Positions 54,824 through 63,258 of a DNA stretch of 64,000 nucleotides are shown here, in pieces. Every line of letters begins with the position of its first letter. The first letter of the stretch is position 1. Both the position numbers and the translations under genes were made by a program. Under the pieces are notes generated by a model. The model did no database searches, was not told the DNA's origin, and saw nothing but the letters and a program-made list of their open reading frames with translations. This DNA comes from Litoreibacter roseus. GTDB taxonomy: Bacteria; Pseudomonadota; Alphaproteobacteria; Rhodobacterales; Rhodobacteraceae. The stretch is from NCBI RefSeq assembly GCF_009811795.1, contig NZ_BLJE01000001.1:434001-498000 (forward strand), read 5' to 3'.

Positions 54824-54877
54824 TGAAAAGTAATGGAGGCGAGTACCGGAATCGAACCGGTGTACACGGATTTGCAA
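54824..54877. repeat. Island attachment site, tRNA-proximal copy
   Basis: 54 bases identical to 49119-49172, forming the 3' half of the intact tRNA-Cys plus 10 bases beyond its CCA end. The repeat ends at the anticodon loop, a common crossover point for tyrosine integrases. Confidence 0.92.
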
Positions 54878-54907
54878 TCCGCTGCGTCACCACTCCGCCA
54901 ACTCGCC
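54834..54907 (-). tRNA. tRNA-Cys (GCA)
   Basis: 74 nt including encoded CCA. Acceptor stem GGCGAGT pairs with ACTCGCC, discriminator U precedes CCA as in tRNA-Cys, the T-arm is GGTTCGATTCC and the anticodon loop is TTGCAAA with GCA. It is the target of the adjacent island, whose attachment sequence rebuilds the 3' half. Confidence 0.95.
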
Positions 54908-55038
54908 GAAGCCTCCGCGGATGTCTCTTAGACTATGGCATTTATGCGCACAAGCCAAAGTCGTTCGAGTTGTCCGTTGTCGTGCAGAAGTTTCTGTGCC
55001 AAAACGATTTGGATGGAAACTAGACTAAAGAGTTTAGT

Positions 55039-55692
55039 ATGATGGATTTCGCGGCCAGCCGCACAATGATGGTCGACACTCAGGTCCGACCGTCCGATGT
55101 TACCAAGTTCCCGATCATCGACGCAATGCTCACCGTACGCCGGGAGGCTTTTGTGCCGAATGCAAAGCGCGCTGTGGCTTACGCTGGTGAGGATGTCGAC
55201 CTAGGGCGCGGGCGTTTTTTGCTAGAGCCCCGCACGCTGGCGAAGATGCTGGATGCATTGGATATTCAGCAGGATGACTTGGTGCTCGATCTTGGATGCG
55301 GGCTTGGGTATTCAAGCGCTGTGCTGGCCCGTCTTGCTCAGGCTGTCGTAGCCGTGGAAGAAGACGAAACGCTTTTGTCCGAAGCTGAGACAGCCCTTTC
55401 TGAACAAGGTGCGGACAATGTAGCGGTGATGGCTGGCACGCTGGCCGAAGGTGCGGCCCAGCACGGCCCTTATGATGTCATTACAATTCAGGGAGGTGTC
55501 GAGCAGGTGCCTGATGCTCTGATTGACCAACTCAAAGACGGCGGCCGGATTGGCGCACTTTTCGTGGATGGCGCGCTTGGCGAATGCCGTATCGGATATA
55601 AAGTCGATGGGTGGGTCACATGGCGGATGGCATTTAATGCCGGTGCCCCGATCTTGGCCGGTTTCGAGAAGAAACCCAGCTTTTCGTTGTAG
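55039..55692 (+). CDS. Protein-L-isoaspartate O-methyltransferase family protein
   Basis: 217-aa PCMT-family methyltransferase: [20 protein letters not shown] at the N-terminus, [35 protein letters not shown] and motif [20 protein letters not shown]. The family repairs isoaspartyl residues, though this alphaproteobacterial subgroup, encoded next to tolC, is not proven to do so. 26 bases separate it from tolC, so the two are likely co-transcribed. Confidence 0.85.
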   Translation: MMDFAASRTMMVDTQVRPSDVTKFPIIDAMLTVRREAFVPNAKRAVAYAGEDVDLGRGRFLLEPRTLAKMLDALDIQQDDLVLDLGCGLGYSSAVLARLAQAVVAVEEDETLLSEAETALSEQGADNVAVMAGTLAEGAAQHGPYDVITIQGGVEQVPDALIDQLKDGGRIGALFVDGALGECRIGYKVDGWVTWRMAFNAGAPILAGFEKKPSFSL

Positions 55693-55717
55693 AGATATTT
55701 GAGCAGAGGCGCGACGC

Positions 55718-57097
55718 ATGATCACGAAACGAACCATATACGGCGCTCGGGCCGCCTTTGCGTCGGCGTTGTGCATTGCGGCACTTGCAGCGCCAGTGTC
55801 AGCAGAAAGCATTCGCTCTGCGCTGGCGGCTGCATACGAAAACTCCAATCTTCTTGAGCAAAACCGCGCTTTGCTTCGGTCTGAGGATGAAAACGTAGCG
55901 GTTGCGCTGTCCGCCCTGCGCCCTCAAATCAACGGCACGTCGACGATTACTCAGAGCGATCAGGCGTCTAACCTGCCGGGCGGGGATCTTACCTCGACAA
56001 TCAGCATCGGACTTGATCTGCTGATTTTTGATGCGGGATCCACACGTCTGGGCGTTGAAGCGGCAAAGGAAACAGTTCTGGCGGTCCGCGCGCAGCTTGT
56101 CGCGCTAGAGCAGCAGGTTTTATTCGATGCGGTGCAGGCCTATCTGAATGTGCTTCGCGATCAACGCGTCGTTGACTTGCGGCAGAATAATGTGCGGCTG
56201 ATCACACAAGAGTTGCGAGCCGCGCAAGATCGGTTCGAAGTGGGCGAAGTGACCCGCACGGATGTGTCGCAAGCTGAGGCGCGCTTGGCGGAGTCCCGAG
56301 GCGAATTGGCGGCTGCGCAGGGTGACCTGGAAATCTCCCGTGAGCTTTATCGTGTGACGGTCGGACGTCGGCCCGGCGTTCTGGAGCCAGGTCGTTTCAT
56401 CTACCCGTTGCCGAACAGCGAGAGCAGCGCAATCGCGGTCGGGCAGCGTGAAAACCCCAATATCGATCAGGCGCAGCGTGAAATCCGTGCCAATGAATTG
56501 AACGCCGCACGGGCCGAGGCCAACATTCGTCCTCGTATCACGCTGCAGGCGCAAGCGGGTCACAGCGAGCGGATAGACAACAATAGCAGTATCGGGCTGA
56601 CAATGAATGTTCCGATCTATCAGGGCGGCCAACTTCGCGCTTTGGTACGCCGCGCCAATGCTGTGGTGCATGCATCCCGGGCGAACCTGAACCAACAGGT
56701 TCTTTTGGTACAACAGGGCATTTCGGACGCTTGGACAAATCTTGTCGTATCGCGGGCTCAAGTGGTTTCGAGCCAACAACAAATCCGGGCCGCCGAGGTC
56801 GCCTTTGAGGGCGTCCGCGAGGAAGCGACACTCGGCGCACGGACGACTTTGGATGTTTTGGATGCGGAACAAGACCTTCAGGACGCGCGGACAAATCTGG
56901 TTGTCGCTGAAACGACGGTCTTTATTGCGGGGTACCAGTTGCTAGCATCAATGGGCGTTCTGACCGTTGACGATCTGGACCTGGCGGTAGAGCGGTATGA
57001 CCCGTCTGAGTATTACAATGCGGTGAAAAACGCGCCGGTTCCGGTCTCGCCGCAAGGACGGAACCTGAACCGTATCTTGAAGCGCTACGACAATTAA
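55718..57097 (+). CDS. tolC: TolC family outer membrane channel protein
   Basis: 459-aa outer membrane efflux protein with a signal peptide (ending APVSAES) and the twofold repeat of TolC: LAAAYENSNLLEQNRALLRS and later LNAARAEANIRPRITLQAQA, with DVLDAEQDLQDARTNLVVAE near residue 400. It forms the exit duct for type I secretion or RND-type efflux. No inner-membrane partner is nearby. Confidence 0.92.
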   Translation: MITKRTIYGARAAFASALCIAALAAPVSAESIRSALAAAYENSNLLEQNRALLRSEDENVAVALSALRPQINGTSTITQSDQASNLPGGDLTSTISIGLDLLIFDAGSTRLGVEAAKETVLAVRAQLVALEQQVLFDAVQAYLNVLRDQRVVDLRQNNVRLITQELRAAQDRFEVGEVTRTDVSQAEARLAESRGELAAAQGDLEISRELYRVTVGRRPGVLEPGRFIYPLPNSESSAIAVGQRENPNIDQAQREIRANELNAARAEANIRPRITLQAQAGHSERIDNNSSIGLTMNVPIYQGGQLRALVRRANAVVHASRANLNQQVLLVQQGISDAWTNLVVSRAQVVSSQQQIRAAEVAFEGVREEATLGARTTLDVLDAEQDLQDARTNLVVAETTVFIAGYQLLASMGVLTVDDLDLAVERYDPSEYYNAVKNAPVPVSPQGRNLNRILKRYDN

Positions 57098-57172
57098 CCC
57101 TCATCAGCAACGATATGTTGTGTGTTGAATAAGGTTTGTCTATTCTTTCGCTAAAAGAGTAGAGGTATGGGT

Positions 57173-58066
57173 ATGGCCAATCCGGTGCACAGTGTTGAAG
57201 TTGAAGACGTCATGTCTTCCATTCGTCGCCTTGTGGCGAATACCGGTCCGGCACGGGCGGCCAAAGCTGCCGAGGCGCAGCAGGGCGCAAAGTCCGAGGC
57301 TCTCGTTCTCATTCCAGAGTTTCGCGTTGATGAACCCATTGCGAAGTCGACATCCGAAACCGACGGCAAGATTTCTGCAACCGCGCCGACCCTGTCTAAC
57401 TTGCGCATGGCCTTGGACGGCGAGAAGATCAACACGCCTGCCGATATCAAGCTCCCGGATACGACACCTGAACCTGCAAAGCCGCAGGACGAGGGGATCA
57501 GACCGCCCAAGAAAACCGACTACTACGGTCGTACCAAGAGCCGCAGCCTCAGACGTGGCATACAAACACCGAAAAAATCGTCCCTCGTGGCTCAAGCGGC
57601 TGGCTTCGCCGAGGCGAAGGCGACAGAGTTTGAGCCAGAGCCTGCAGAAATGAACGCGCTGAGTGCGAAAGACGATCCGATGACGCGTTATTTGGCACGC
57701 TTTGCCAAGGAAGGCGCAGAACCGCCTAAGCTCGACCATACCGTTGCCCAAGTTGAAGGTATCCTGAACGCGGAGGCCGACGATATGATTGAGCAAATGC
57801 AAGTTACTGAACCAACTGCGATGCCCGCAAACGATATGTGGAGCGATGCAGATATCACGGACCGCGTGCGCGCGGCAGTGGTCGATACGCAGGCGCTGTC
57901 CGACGTGGAAGCACCTTCCATAGACGAAGAAATGCTGCGCGATATGGTGGCTGAGATCGTTCGGGAAGAGCTGAGTGGCGTTCTGGGCGAACGGATCACC
58001 CGCAATGTGCGCAAGCTTGTGCGCCGTGAAATTCACCGCGCTATCATGACCCACGAGTTCGAGTAG
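57173..58066 (+). CDS. DUF2497 / PopZ-like polar organizing protein
   Basis: 297-aa acidic protein with three parts: an N-terminal VEVEDVMSSIRRLVA helix, a long low-complexity Pro/Ala/Glu-rich middle, and a C-terminal helical domain MLRDMVAEIVREELSGVLGE followed by RITRNVRKLVRREIHRAI. This is the PopZ arrangement: N-terminal partner-binding helix, disordered spacer, C-terminal oligomerisation domain. PopZ organises cell poles in Caulobacter. ATGs at 57167 and 57173 are both usable. Confidence 0.8.
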   Translation: MANPVHSVEVEDVMSSIRRLVANTGPARAAKAAEAQQGAKSEALVLIPEFRVDEPIAKSTSETDGKISATAPTLSNLRMALDGEKINTPADIKLPDTTPEPAKPQDEGIRPPKKTDYYGRTKSRSLRRGIQTPKKSSLVAQAAGFAEAKATEFEPEPAEMNALSAKDDPMTRYLARFAKEGAEPPKLDHTVAQVEGILNAEADDMIEQMQVTEPTAMPANDMWSDADITDRVRAAVVDTQALSDVEAPSIDEEMLRDMVAEIVREELSGVLGERITRNVRKLVRREIHRAIMTHEFE

Positions 58067-58067
58067 A

Positions 58068-59525
58068 TCAGAGGTCGACCTTTTCGGTGAGACCCAACAG
58101 TCTTTCGATATTCAGATGCGCCGCGAGATGATCGGCGAGGTGATCTAATGTGCGCTCCACACTGTCCTCATAGGATGGCACATCAGATCCGCCACCGAGC
58201 TGCGATAGGTAGTCTGCTCTGAACGCATCTTGTGCAAAGATGCCGTGGACATAGCATCCCCTGATCCGACCATTGACGGACGCAGCACCAGCGCCGCGAC
58301 CTTCAATCTCAAGCCACGCGCGGCCGCAGTCGGGCCCCGTCGTTTCGCCGAGGTGGATCTCGTAACCGCTGACAGGCAGGTCCTTTGTCAGTGCCTTGCC
58401 AGTGACGCGGTGAAGTGTCTTGTCGTGAGACATTTCCGTTGTCACGTCTAACAGGCCAAGCCCGGGAACAGCACCTTTTACACCTTCGATGCCGTCTGGA
58501 TCGCTGACGATCCGGCCAAGCATCTGATACCCGCCACACAGTCCCAGAACATGCCCGCCGCGGCGTACATGTGCAAAGAGGTCGGTGTCCCATCCTTCTG
58601 CGCGAAACGCGGCCAAGTCGCCGATTGTCGATTTGGAGCCTGGAAGGATGACTAGCGCGGCATCACCGGGCAGGGCGCGCCCCGGCTCGATAATCTCGAC
58701 GGTAACGCCCGGTTCGGCAGACAATGGATCCAAGTCGTCAAAGTTCGAAATACGCGGCAGACGCGGGACCGCGATTTTCAGAGGGCCGCCCTTGGACGAG
58801 GTGATGTCCATCACATCCTCTGCCGGGAGGCGCCACGCATCGGGAAACCATGGCAACACGCCGAGCGCAGTCCATCCGGTATGGTCAGAAATTGCGGTCA
58901 TGCCGTCGTCAAAGAGCGAAACATCCCCGCGAAACTTGTTGATAAGAAATCCCTTGATCCGATCACGATCTGACGGTGGCAAAATTGCGGATGTCCCCAC
59001 CATCTGAGCGATCACGCCACCACGATCGATATCGCCAACCAAAACGACTGGCACACCCGCCGCTTCGGCAAAGCCCATATTCGCAATGTCGCCCGCCCTG
59101 AGGTTGATCTCAGCGGGGCTTCCCGCGCCTTCTAGAACGATAATCTCTGCTTCCCCCGCCAACCGGTGGAAGCTCTCGACTGCTGGCACCAGCAACTGTG
59201 GTTTGGCCTTAGCATAGTCCCGGGCCTTCAGCGTCGCGACACGTTTGCCCTGTACGATAACCTGTGCCCCTATATCTGTCTCGGGCTTCAGAAGGATCGG
59301 GTTCATATCCGTGTGGGCCGCAACGCCACAGGCCCGTGCCTGCAAAGCCTGCGCGCGTCCAATCTCACCACCATCCACGGTTACCGCAGCATTGTTGGAC
59401 ATATTCTGAGGTTTGAATGGTCTGACGCTCATGCCACGTCGGGTCAGCAGGCGACAGAGCCCAGCGACAATCATTGATTTGCCGACATTGGAACCGGCGC
59501 CTTGAATCATGATTGCTCTGGTCAT
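58068..59525 (-). CDS. cobQ: Cobyric acid synthase
   Basis: 485-aa glutamine-dependent amidase that amidates side chains b, d, e and g of adenosylcobyrinic acid diamide in cobalamin synthesis. N-terminal dethiobiotin-synthetase-like domain [20 protein letters not shown] (P-loop), then a class I glutaminase domain with the cysteine in [12 protein letters not shown] and a C-terminal histidine in GCYVHGIF. Other cob genes are not in the window. Convergent with the PopZ-like gene, one base between ends. Confidence 0.95.
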   Translation of the reverse strand: MTRAIMIQGAGSNVGKSMIVAGLCRLLTRRGMSVRPFKPQNMSNNAAVTVDGGEIGRAQALQARACGVAAHTDMNPILLKPETDIGAQVIVQGKRVATLKARDYAKAKPQLLVPAVESFHRLAGEAEIIVLEGAGSPAEINLRAGDIANMGFAEAAGVPVVLVGDIDRGGVIAQMVGTSAILPPSDRDRIKGFLINKFRGDVSLFDDGMTAISDHTGWTALGVLPWFPDAWRLPAEDVMDITSSKGGPLKIAVPRLPRISNFDDLDPLSAEPGVTVEIIEPGRALPGDAALVILPGSKSTIGDLAAFRAEGWDTDLFAHVRRGGHVLGLCGGYQMLGRIVSDPDGIEGVKGAVPGLGLLDVTTEMSHDKTLHRVTGKALTKDLPVSGYEIHLGETTGPDCGRAWLEIEGRGAGAASVNGRIRGCYVHGIFAQDAFRADYLSQLGGGSDVPSYEDSVERTLDHLADHLAAHLNIERLLGLTEKVDL

Positions 59526-59582
59526 TTAAACCATCCTCCCGCAGGCTGACCTGAGACGAATTTGAAGGGAAGTAAAGCGCCA

Positions 59583-60158
59583 ATGAACACCCCCGCGCAT
59601 CTGATATTTGGTGCCGCGGCTTTTGCCCGCCCGAATGACTGGAAGATCAACTGTGCGGCAATCCTGGGCGCCTTTGCTCCGGACGCATCCCTTTATGCGA
59701 TGGCGGGTTGGCATCTGCGGGTCTTGGGTACGCCGCCCGAGGTGGTCTTTCGGGAGCTTTACTATTCCGATGCGTGGCAATCTGTATTTGCCGTAGACAA
59801 CTCTTTCTTTGTCTGGGGCGCGCTTCTTGCATTGGCACTCTATTTCAGACGGTCAGCAGGTATCGCGTTCGCGGGGGCCGGGCTGCTTCATCTCGCGCTG
59901 GATTTCCCGCTTCATCATGATGATGGCCGGATGCACTTTTGGCCCGTGAGCACTTGGGTTTTTGAAAGTCCGGTCAGCTATTGGGACCGCGCACATTACG
60001 GCGACATCATTGGACCCATCGAAATTGCCGTGAGCTTGCTTCTGTTAGGATTGCTTTGGCGCCGCTTCCGCTCGGCGATTGCACGCGGGCTCCTTCTTCT
60101 GGCTGCTTGTTTTCAGATCGCACCCGTCTTTTTCTGGTTGTTGGTGTTCGACGGCTAA
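59583..60158 (+). CDS. Membrane protein, DUF457/YdjM-like, cobQ-adjacent
   Basis: 191-aa protein with about four membrane segments and conserved-looking polar residues: MNTPAHLIFGAAAF (His5), FAPDASLYAMAG (Asp) and HLALDFPLHHDDGRMHFWP. These resemble the metal-ligand positions of LexA-binding/YbcI-type membrane hydrolases. Divergent from cobQ by 57 bases. GAAGGGA lies before the ATG at 59583. Function unknown. Confidence 0.7.
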   Translation: MNTPAHLIFGAAAFARPNDWKINCAAILGAFAPDASLYAMAGWHLRVLGTPPEVVFRELYYSDAWQSVFAVDNSFFVWGALLALALYFRRSAGIAFAGAGLLHLALDFPLHHDDGRMHFWPVSTWVFESPVSYWDRAHYGDIIGPIEIAVSLLLLGLLWRRFRSAIARGLLLLAACFQIAPVFFWLLVFDG

Positions 60159-60224
60159 GCGTCGAAATGCCGTGCGGCCTTGGCGGCGCTTGACCATTGC
60201 CGGTGCATCCGGCAGCGTCCGACC

Positions 60225-60965
60225 ATGTTTCCAATTCGCGATCACAACCCCTCCGAAAAGACGCCCTGGGTCACATATGCGTTGATCCTGGTGAACGTCG
60301 TCGTGTTCATCAGTTATTGGCCACTCTTCGATGATCCGCGTGAAATCAACATGTTCTTCGATCAATGGGCCATGCGGCCCGTCGAGGTGAGCAATGGCGA
60401 AGAGTACTACACGCTGGTGACGTCTATGTTTCTGCATGGCGGCATCATGCATTTGCTTGGCAACATGCTCTTTCTCTGGATTTTCGGAGACAATCTCGAA
60501 GAGCAGTTGGGCCATGTGACTTTTCTGGGCTTTTATCTGCTGAGCGGGCTCGGCGCAGATGTCTTCCAGCTTCTGTCCGATCCGGGCTCGGTCGTGCCGA
60601 CGGTGGGCGCATCGGGTGCCATCGCCGGGGTGATGGGGGGATACCTTTTGCTATATCCCAAGGCCAAGGTCGATATCCTGCTGATCATCGTGATTGTCTT
60701 CAAGATCATCCCTGTGCCCGCATGGCTGATGCTGGGGCTTTGGTTTCTTCTGCAAGTTGTGCAAGGCGTCGTCGTCGATGGGAGTGGGGGCGGCGTTGCT
60801 CACTGGGCCCATGCAGGCGGGTTCATCGTTGGACTTCTTCTTATGATCCCCGTCTGGTTGAGACTTGGCGGGCCGATGTACTGGCAGCAGACGGACGGAC
60901 ATCCACCACATCCAGAGGCGCAATACACCTCATCAAACTTGCCCAAGGTGACGCGTCGAAGATGA
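60225..60965 (+). CDS. Rhomboid family intramembrane serine protease
   Basis: 246-aa protein with six membrane segments. The catalytic serine is S130 in PTVGASGAIAGVMGGY and the histidine is H196 in VAHWAHAGGFIVGL; HGGIMHLLGNMLFLWIFGDNLE is the conserved TM2 region with the oxyanion-hole asparagine. ATG at 60225 is chosen because MFPIRDHNPS is the usual alphaproteobacterial start. Stop overlaps the next gene by four bases. Confidence 0.9.
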   Translation: MFPIRDHNPSEKTPWVTYALILVNVVVFISYWPLFDDPREINMFFDQWAMRPVEVSNGEEYYTLVTSMFLHGGIMHLLGNMLFLWIFGDNLEEQLGHVTFLGFYLLSGLGADVFQLLSDPGSVVPTVGASGAIAGVMGGYLLLYPKAKVDILLIIVIVFKIIPVPAWLMLGLWFLLQVVQGVVVDGSGGGVAHWAHAGGFIVGLLLMIPVWLRLGGPMYWQQTDGHPPHPEAQYTSSNLPKVTRRR

Positions 60966-61348
60966 GCGGTTCTGGTGCAGGTACGCGGCAGACAGCCAGC
61001 TGTCACTGTGGTGCGGTTGAGATTACCTTCACCATGAAAGACGATTGGTCAGACGCGCGCCGGTGCGATTGCAGCCTGTGTCGCCGCGTAAAGCCCGCCG
61101 CCCTGTCGTCAGACGTGGATGCGCTTGAGGTAATACGTGGGCAGGATACGCTGAAGCTTTACCAATTTGGCACGAAGACGGCGCGGCATTATTTCTGCGG
61201 CATCTGCGGGACCCACACACATCATCAGCGTCGGTCAAACCCGTCGGAGATGGGTGTCAATGTCGGCTGTATAGTGGGTGCTGACCCCCGGTCGGCCGGG
61301 GACGCGCTTTGGGTCGATGGCGTGCGCCATCCAAACGACCCGAAGTGA
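60962..61348 (+). CDS. GFA (CENP-V) family zinc protein
   Basis: 128-aa protein with the zinc-binding cysteines of the glutathione-dependent formaldehyde-activating family: CHCGAV, RCDCSLCRR and YFCGICGTHTHH. ATG overlaps the rhomboid stop (ATGA). Real formaldehyde-glutathione activity is proven for few members, so substrate is unknown. A much longer open frame upstream runs inside the rhomboid gene and is spurious. Confidence 0.85.
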   Translation: MSGSGAGTRQTASCHCGAVEITFTMKDDWSDARRCDCSLCRRVKPAALSSDVDALEVIRGQDTLKLYQFGTKTARHYFCGICGTHTHHQRRSNPSEMGVNVGCIVGADPRSAGDALWVDGVRHPNDPK

Positions 61349-61912
61349 TCACGCGCGCTCGGCGTATTCCATCGTCTCAGTGTTCACGATGATGTCTTCA
61401 TCTTGGCCGACGAACGGGGGAACCATGACCTTCACGCCATTATCGAGAACCGCAGGCTTAAAGCTGTTGGCGGCCGTCTGGCCTTTCACCACAGGCTCGG
61501 TCTCAACCACTTTGCAGGTGACCTTCTGAGGCAACGTCGCGTTAAGCGCCTCGCTCTCATAATACTCAATCACCGCGATCATGCCATCCTGCAAGAATGG
61601 CCGCCGGTCACCGAGAATGTCAGCCGGAAGTTCGATCTGCTCATAGTTTTCCGTATCCATGAACGTCAGCATTCCGTCAGATTCATACAGAAATTGTTGG
61701 TCTTTCTGTTCAAGACGGACGCGTTCGACCTTATCTGCTGAGCGAAAGCGTTCGTTCAGCTTGGAACCATTGCGCAGGTTCTTGAGTTCTACTTGCGCAA
61801 ATGCACCACCTTTGCCGGGTTTTACATGATCTACCTTCACAGCGGCCCAAAGTCCGCCGTTATGCTCCAAAACATTGCCTGGTTTGATCTCATTACCGTT
61901 GATTTTCGGCAT
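61349..61912 (-). CDS. efp: Translation elongation factor P
   Basis: 187-aa EF-P, which relieves ribosome stalling at polyproline. [20 protein letters not shown] at the start, loop [20 protein letters not shown] with the lysine normally modified, and OB-fold repeats to the end. The ATG at 61912 has AAGGAA upstream and gives the family length; the extension upstream is not EF-P. Its end abuts the GFA gene end. Confidence 0.96.
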   Translation of the reverse strand: MPKINGNEIKPGNVLEHNGGLWAAVKVDHVKPGKGGAFAQVELKNLRNGSKLNERFRSADKVERVRLEQKDQQFLYESDGMLTFMDTENYEQIELPADILGDRRPFLQDGMIAVIEYYESEALNATLPQKVTCKVVETEPVVKGQTAANSFKPAVLDNGVKVMVPPFVGQDEDIIVNTETMEYAERA

Positions 61913-62127
61913 TGTGGCATTTCCTTGACGAAAGGTTGAATGAAAGGTGCCGCATCCTATATATGGCACTCGTCGCCGCATCAAGACGACTAAATGCGGT
62001 AAACAAAAGGCGAAAGCTATGCAAATGGTGCATGGGTGGCATTCCGATAATGCAATGACGAATCGGAAGTTATGTGTCAGACAGGACGCCATGCCGAATA
62101 CACAAGAGCAAAAACAAAGGATACGAA

Positions 62128-62442
62128 ATGGCTGCTGATTTCGTTGATGGCAACGCATTCAACTTTGAACAGGGTCAACGCGCGCGAAAGCTTTTCGCCG
62201 CAGTTGTTTTGGCCGCGCTGGACGATGCTATTGCTGACGACAAGAAGTATGGAAATGGTCCTGAACAGATCGCACGATGGGCACGCTCTCGTGACGGCCG
62301 TGAGGTGCTGAGCTGTGCGGGAATCGATCCGAACGAGCGTGTCGTATCTGGCCTGATGGCGTTTGTGGGGAACGGTGTCCGCACGTCGGTTGCGCTGTCT
62401 CGCGAAGAAAGCGAACGTCGGAGCCAAGCCGAAGCCGCTTAA
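62128..62442 (+). CDS. Small conserved Rhodobacterales protein (DUF6280-like)
   Basis: 104-aa protein: [40 protein letters not shown] and [20 protein letters not shown] are the conserved segments I recall from Rhodobacteraceae. No function is known. ATG at 62128 has AAAGGA before it. A strong terminator follows. Confidence 0.82.
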   Translation: MAADFVDGNAFNFEQGQRARKLFAAVVLAALDDAIADDKKYGNGPEQIARWARSRDGREVLSCAGIDPNERVVSGLMAFVGNGVRTSVALSREESERRSQAEAA

Positions 62443-62461
62443 GTCAACTTATAGACCAAAG

Positions 62462-62489
62462 AAAAGCGCGTCCGCCCGGGCGCGTTTTT
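62462..62489 (+). terminator. Intrinsic terminator after the DUF6280-like gene
   Basis: AAAAGCGCG pairs with CGCGTTTTT across a GC-rich 10-base loop region and is followed by CTTTTT. It lies 20 bases past the stop codon and could also serve transcripts from the minus strand. Confidence 0.85.
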
Positions 62490-62526
62490 CTTTTTGAGCG
62501 TGTAGTTTTCAAAGGTAAGCGATTGG

Positions 62527-62612
62527 TGGTACCCGCGGCCGGACTTGAACCGGCACGGCCTTTCGGCCCAGGGATTTTAAGTCCCATGTGTCTACCATTC
62601 CACCACGCGGGC
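62527..62612 (-). tRNA. tRNA-Leu (TAA)
   Basis: 86 nt with encoded CCA. Acceptor GCCCGCG/CGCGGGT, discriminator A, a long variable arm (CTGGGCCGAAAGGCCGTG region), T-arm GGTTCAAGTCC and anticodon loop CTTAAAA with TAA. The long variable arm marks it as class II, as expected for Leu. Confidence 0.95.
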
Positions 62613-62653
62613 GCTGACGGTCAGCATATCGCGGCGAAAAGATGGGCGAAAGG

Positions 62654-63211
62654 TCAGAGATCGGTTTCACGGATGTCTGGCGCGGTTTTTTCCAACGGTT
62701 GTAATCGATGGCGTTCGGGCAACCACGGGTTCCGTATCAACGCTTCGCGCAGCGCGATCTGCCCTTCCTCCTTCCGGCCCAGTTGCAGCAGCGCAAGCGC
62801 GCGTCCAGACAAAGCACCAATATGATCGGGCGTTAGTTCCAGAGCGCGTTCGAGATCTGTCAAAGAGGCCGGATAATCCTGCCGAATAAAATGGACAAAT
62901 GCGCGCTGATTATAGCCCTCGGCGTAATGGGGGCAGTAATCGATCAGTGTGTCGAAGTCTTCCATTGCGCCTGCGAAATTATAGGATGCGCGCCGCTCCA
63001 TCCCGCGGCGCAGGATTTCCTGAGCGGTTTCGTTTGGCGCGGTGGTCCAGATCTCCCACATCTCATTGCTCAGATTGCGGGCCGTGTCCTCATCTGGCGC
63101 GGACGCCACCAGCTCCATCAACTCTATATGGCGCGCGCTGCGGTCTGGCAGTGGCGGACACTCGGCGAGAGCTGGCAAAGCCACCAGCACGAGAAATACT
63201 ACTCTCATCAT
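62654..63211 (-). CDS. Secreted tetratricopeptide-repeat protein
   Basis: 185-aa protein with a signal peptide (MMRVVFLVLVALPALAECPP) and three TPR-like helical repeats: NFAGAMEDFDTLIDYCPHYAEGY, DYPASLTDLERALELTPDHIGA and LQLGRKEEGQIALREALIRNP. Likely a periplasmic scaffold; partner unknown. Minus strand between tRNA-Leu and metG, 47 bases downstream of metG. Confidence 0.85.
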   Translation of the reverse strand: MMRVVFLVLVALPALAECPPLPDRSARHIELMELVASAPDEDTARNLSNEMWEIWTTAPNETAQEILRRGMERRASYNFAGAMEDFDTLIDYCPHYAEGYNQRAFVHFIRQDYPASLTDLERALELTPDHIGALSGRALALLQLGRKEEGQIALREALIRNPWLPERHRLQPLEKTAPDIRETDL

Positions 63212-63258
63212 ACAAGTGATCCTGACGGCACGGACCGTCAGGTCAAGTCACAAGCCGG

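Larger units (their letters stand above)
49119..54877. mobile_element. Genomic island (about 5.7 kb) integrated in tRNA-Cys, carrying a retron
   Basis: Bounded by perfect 54-bp direct repeats made of the tRNA-Cys 3' half; the intact tRNA is restored at the right end. The island holds a tyrosine integrase (52812-53819), a nuclease-like gene (51615-52601) and a retron (RNA 51433-51557, RT 49659-51425), all on the minus strand. It is clearly more AT-rich than the flanking core genes. No transfer or replication genes are seen, so mobility in trans or as a satellite-type element is likely. Confidence 0.88.

Noticed and set aside
59526-59582. Cobalamin riboswitch controlling cobQ
   Set aside because: The divergent gap is only 57 bases and lacks a B12 box.
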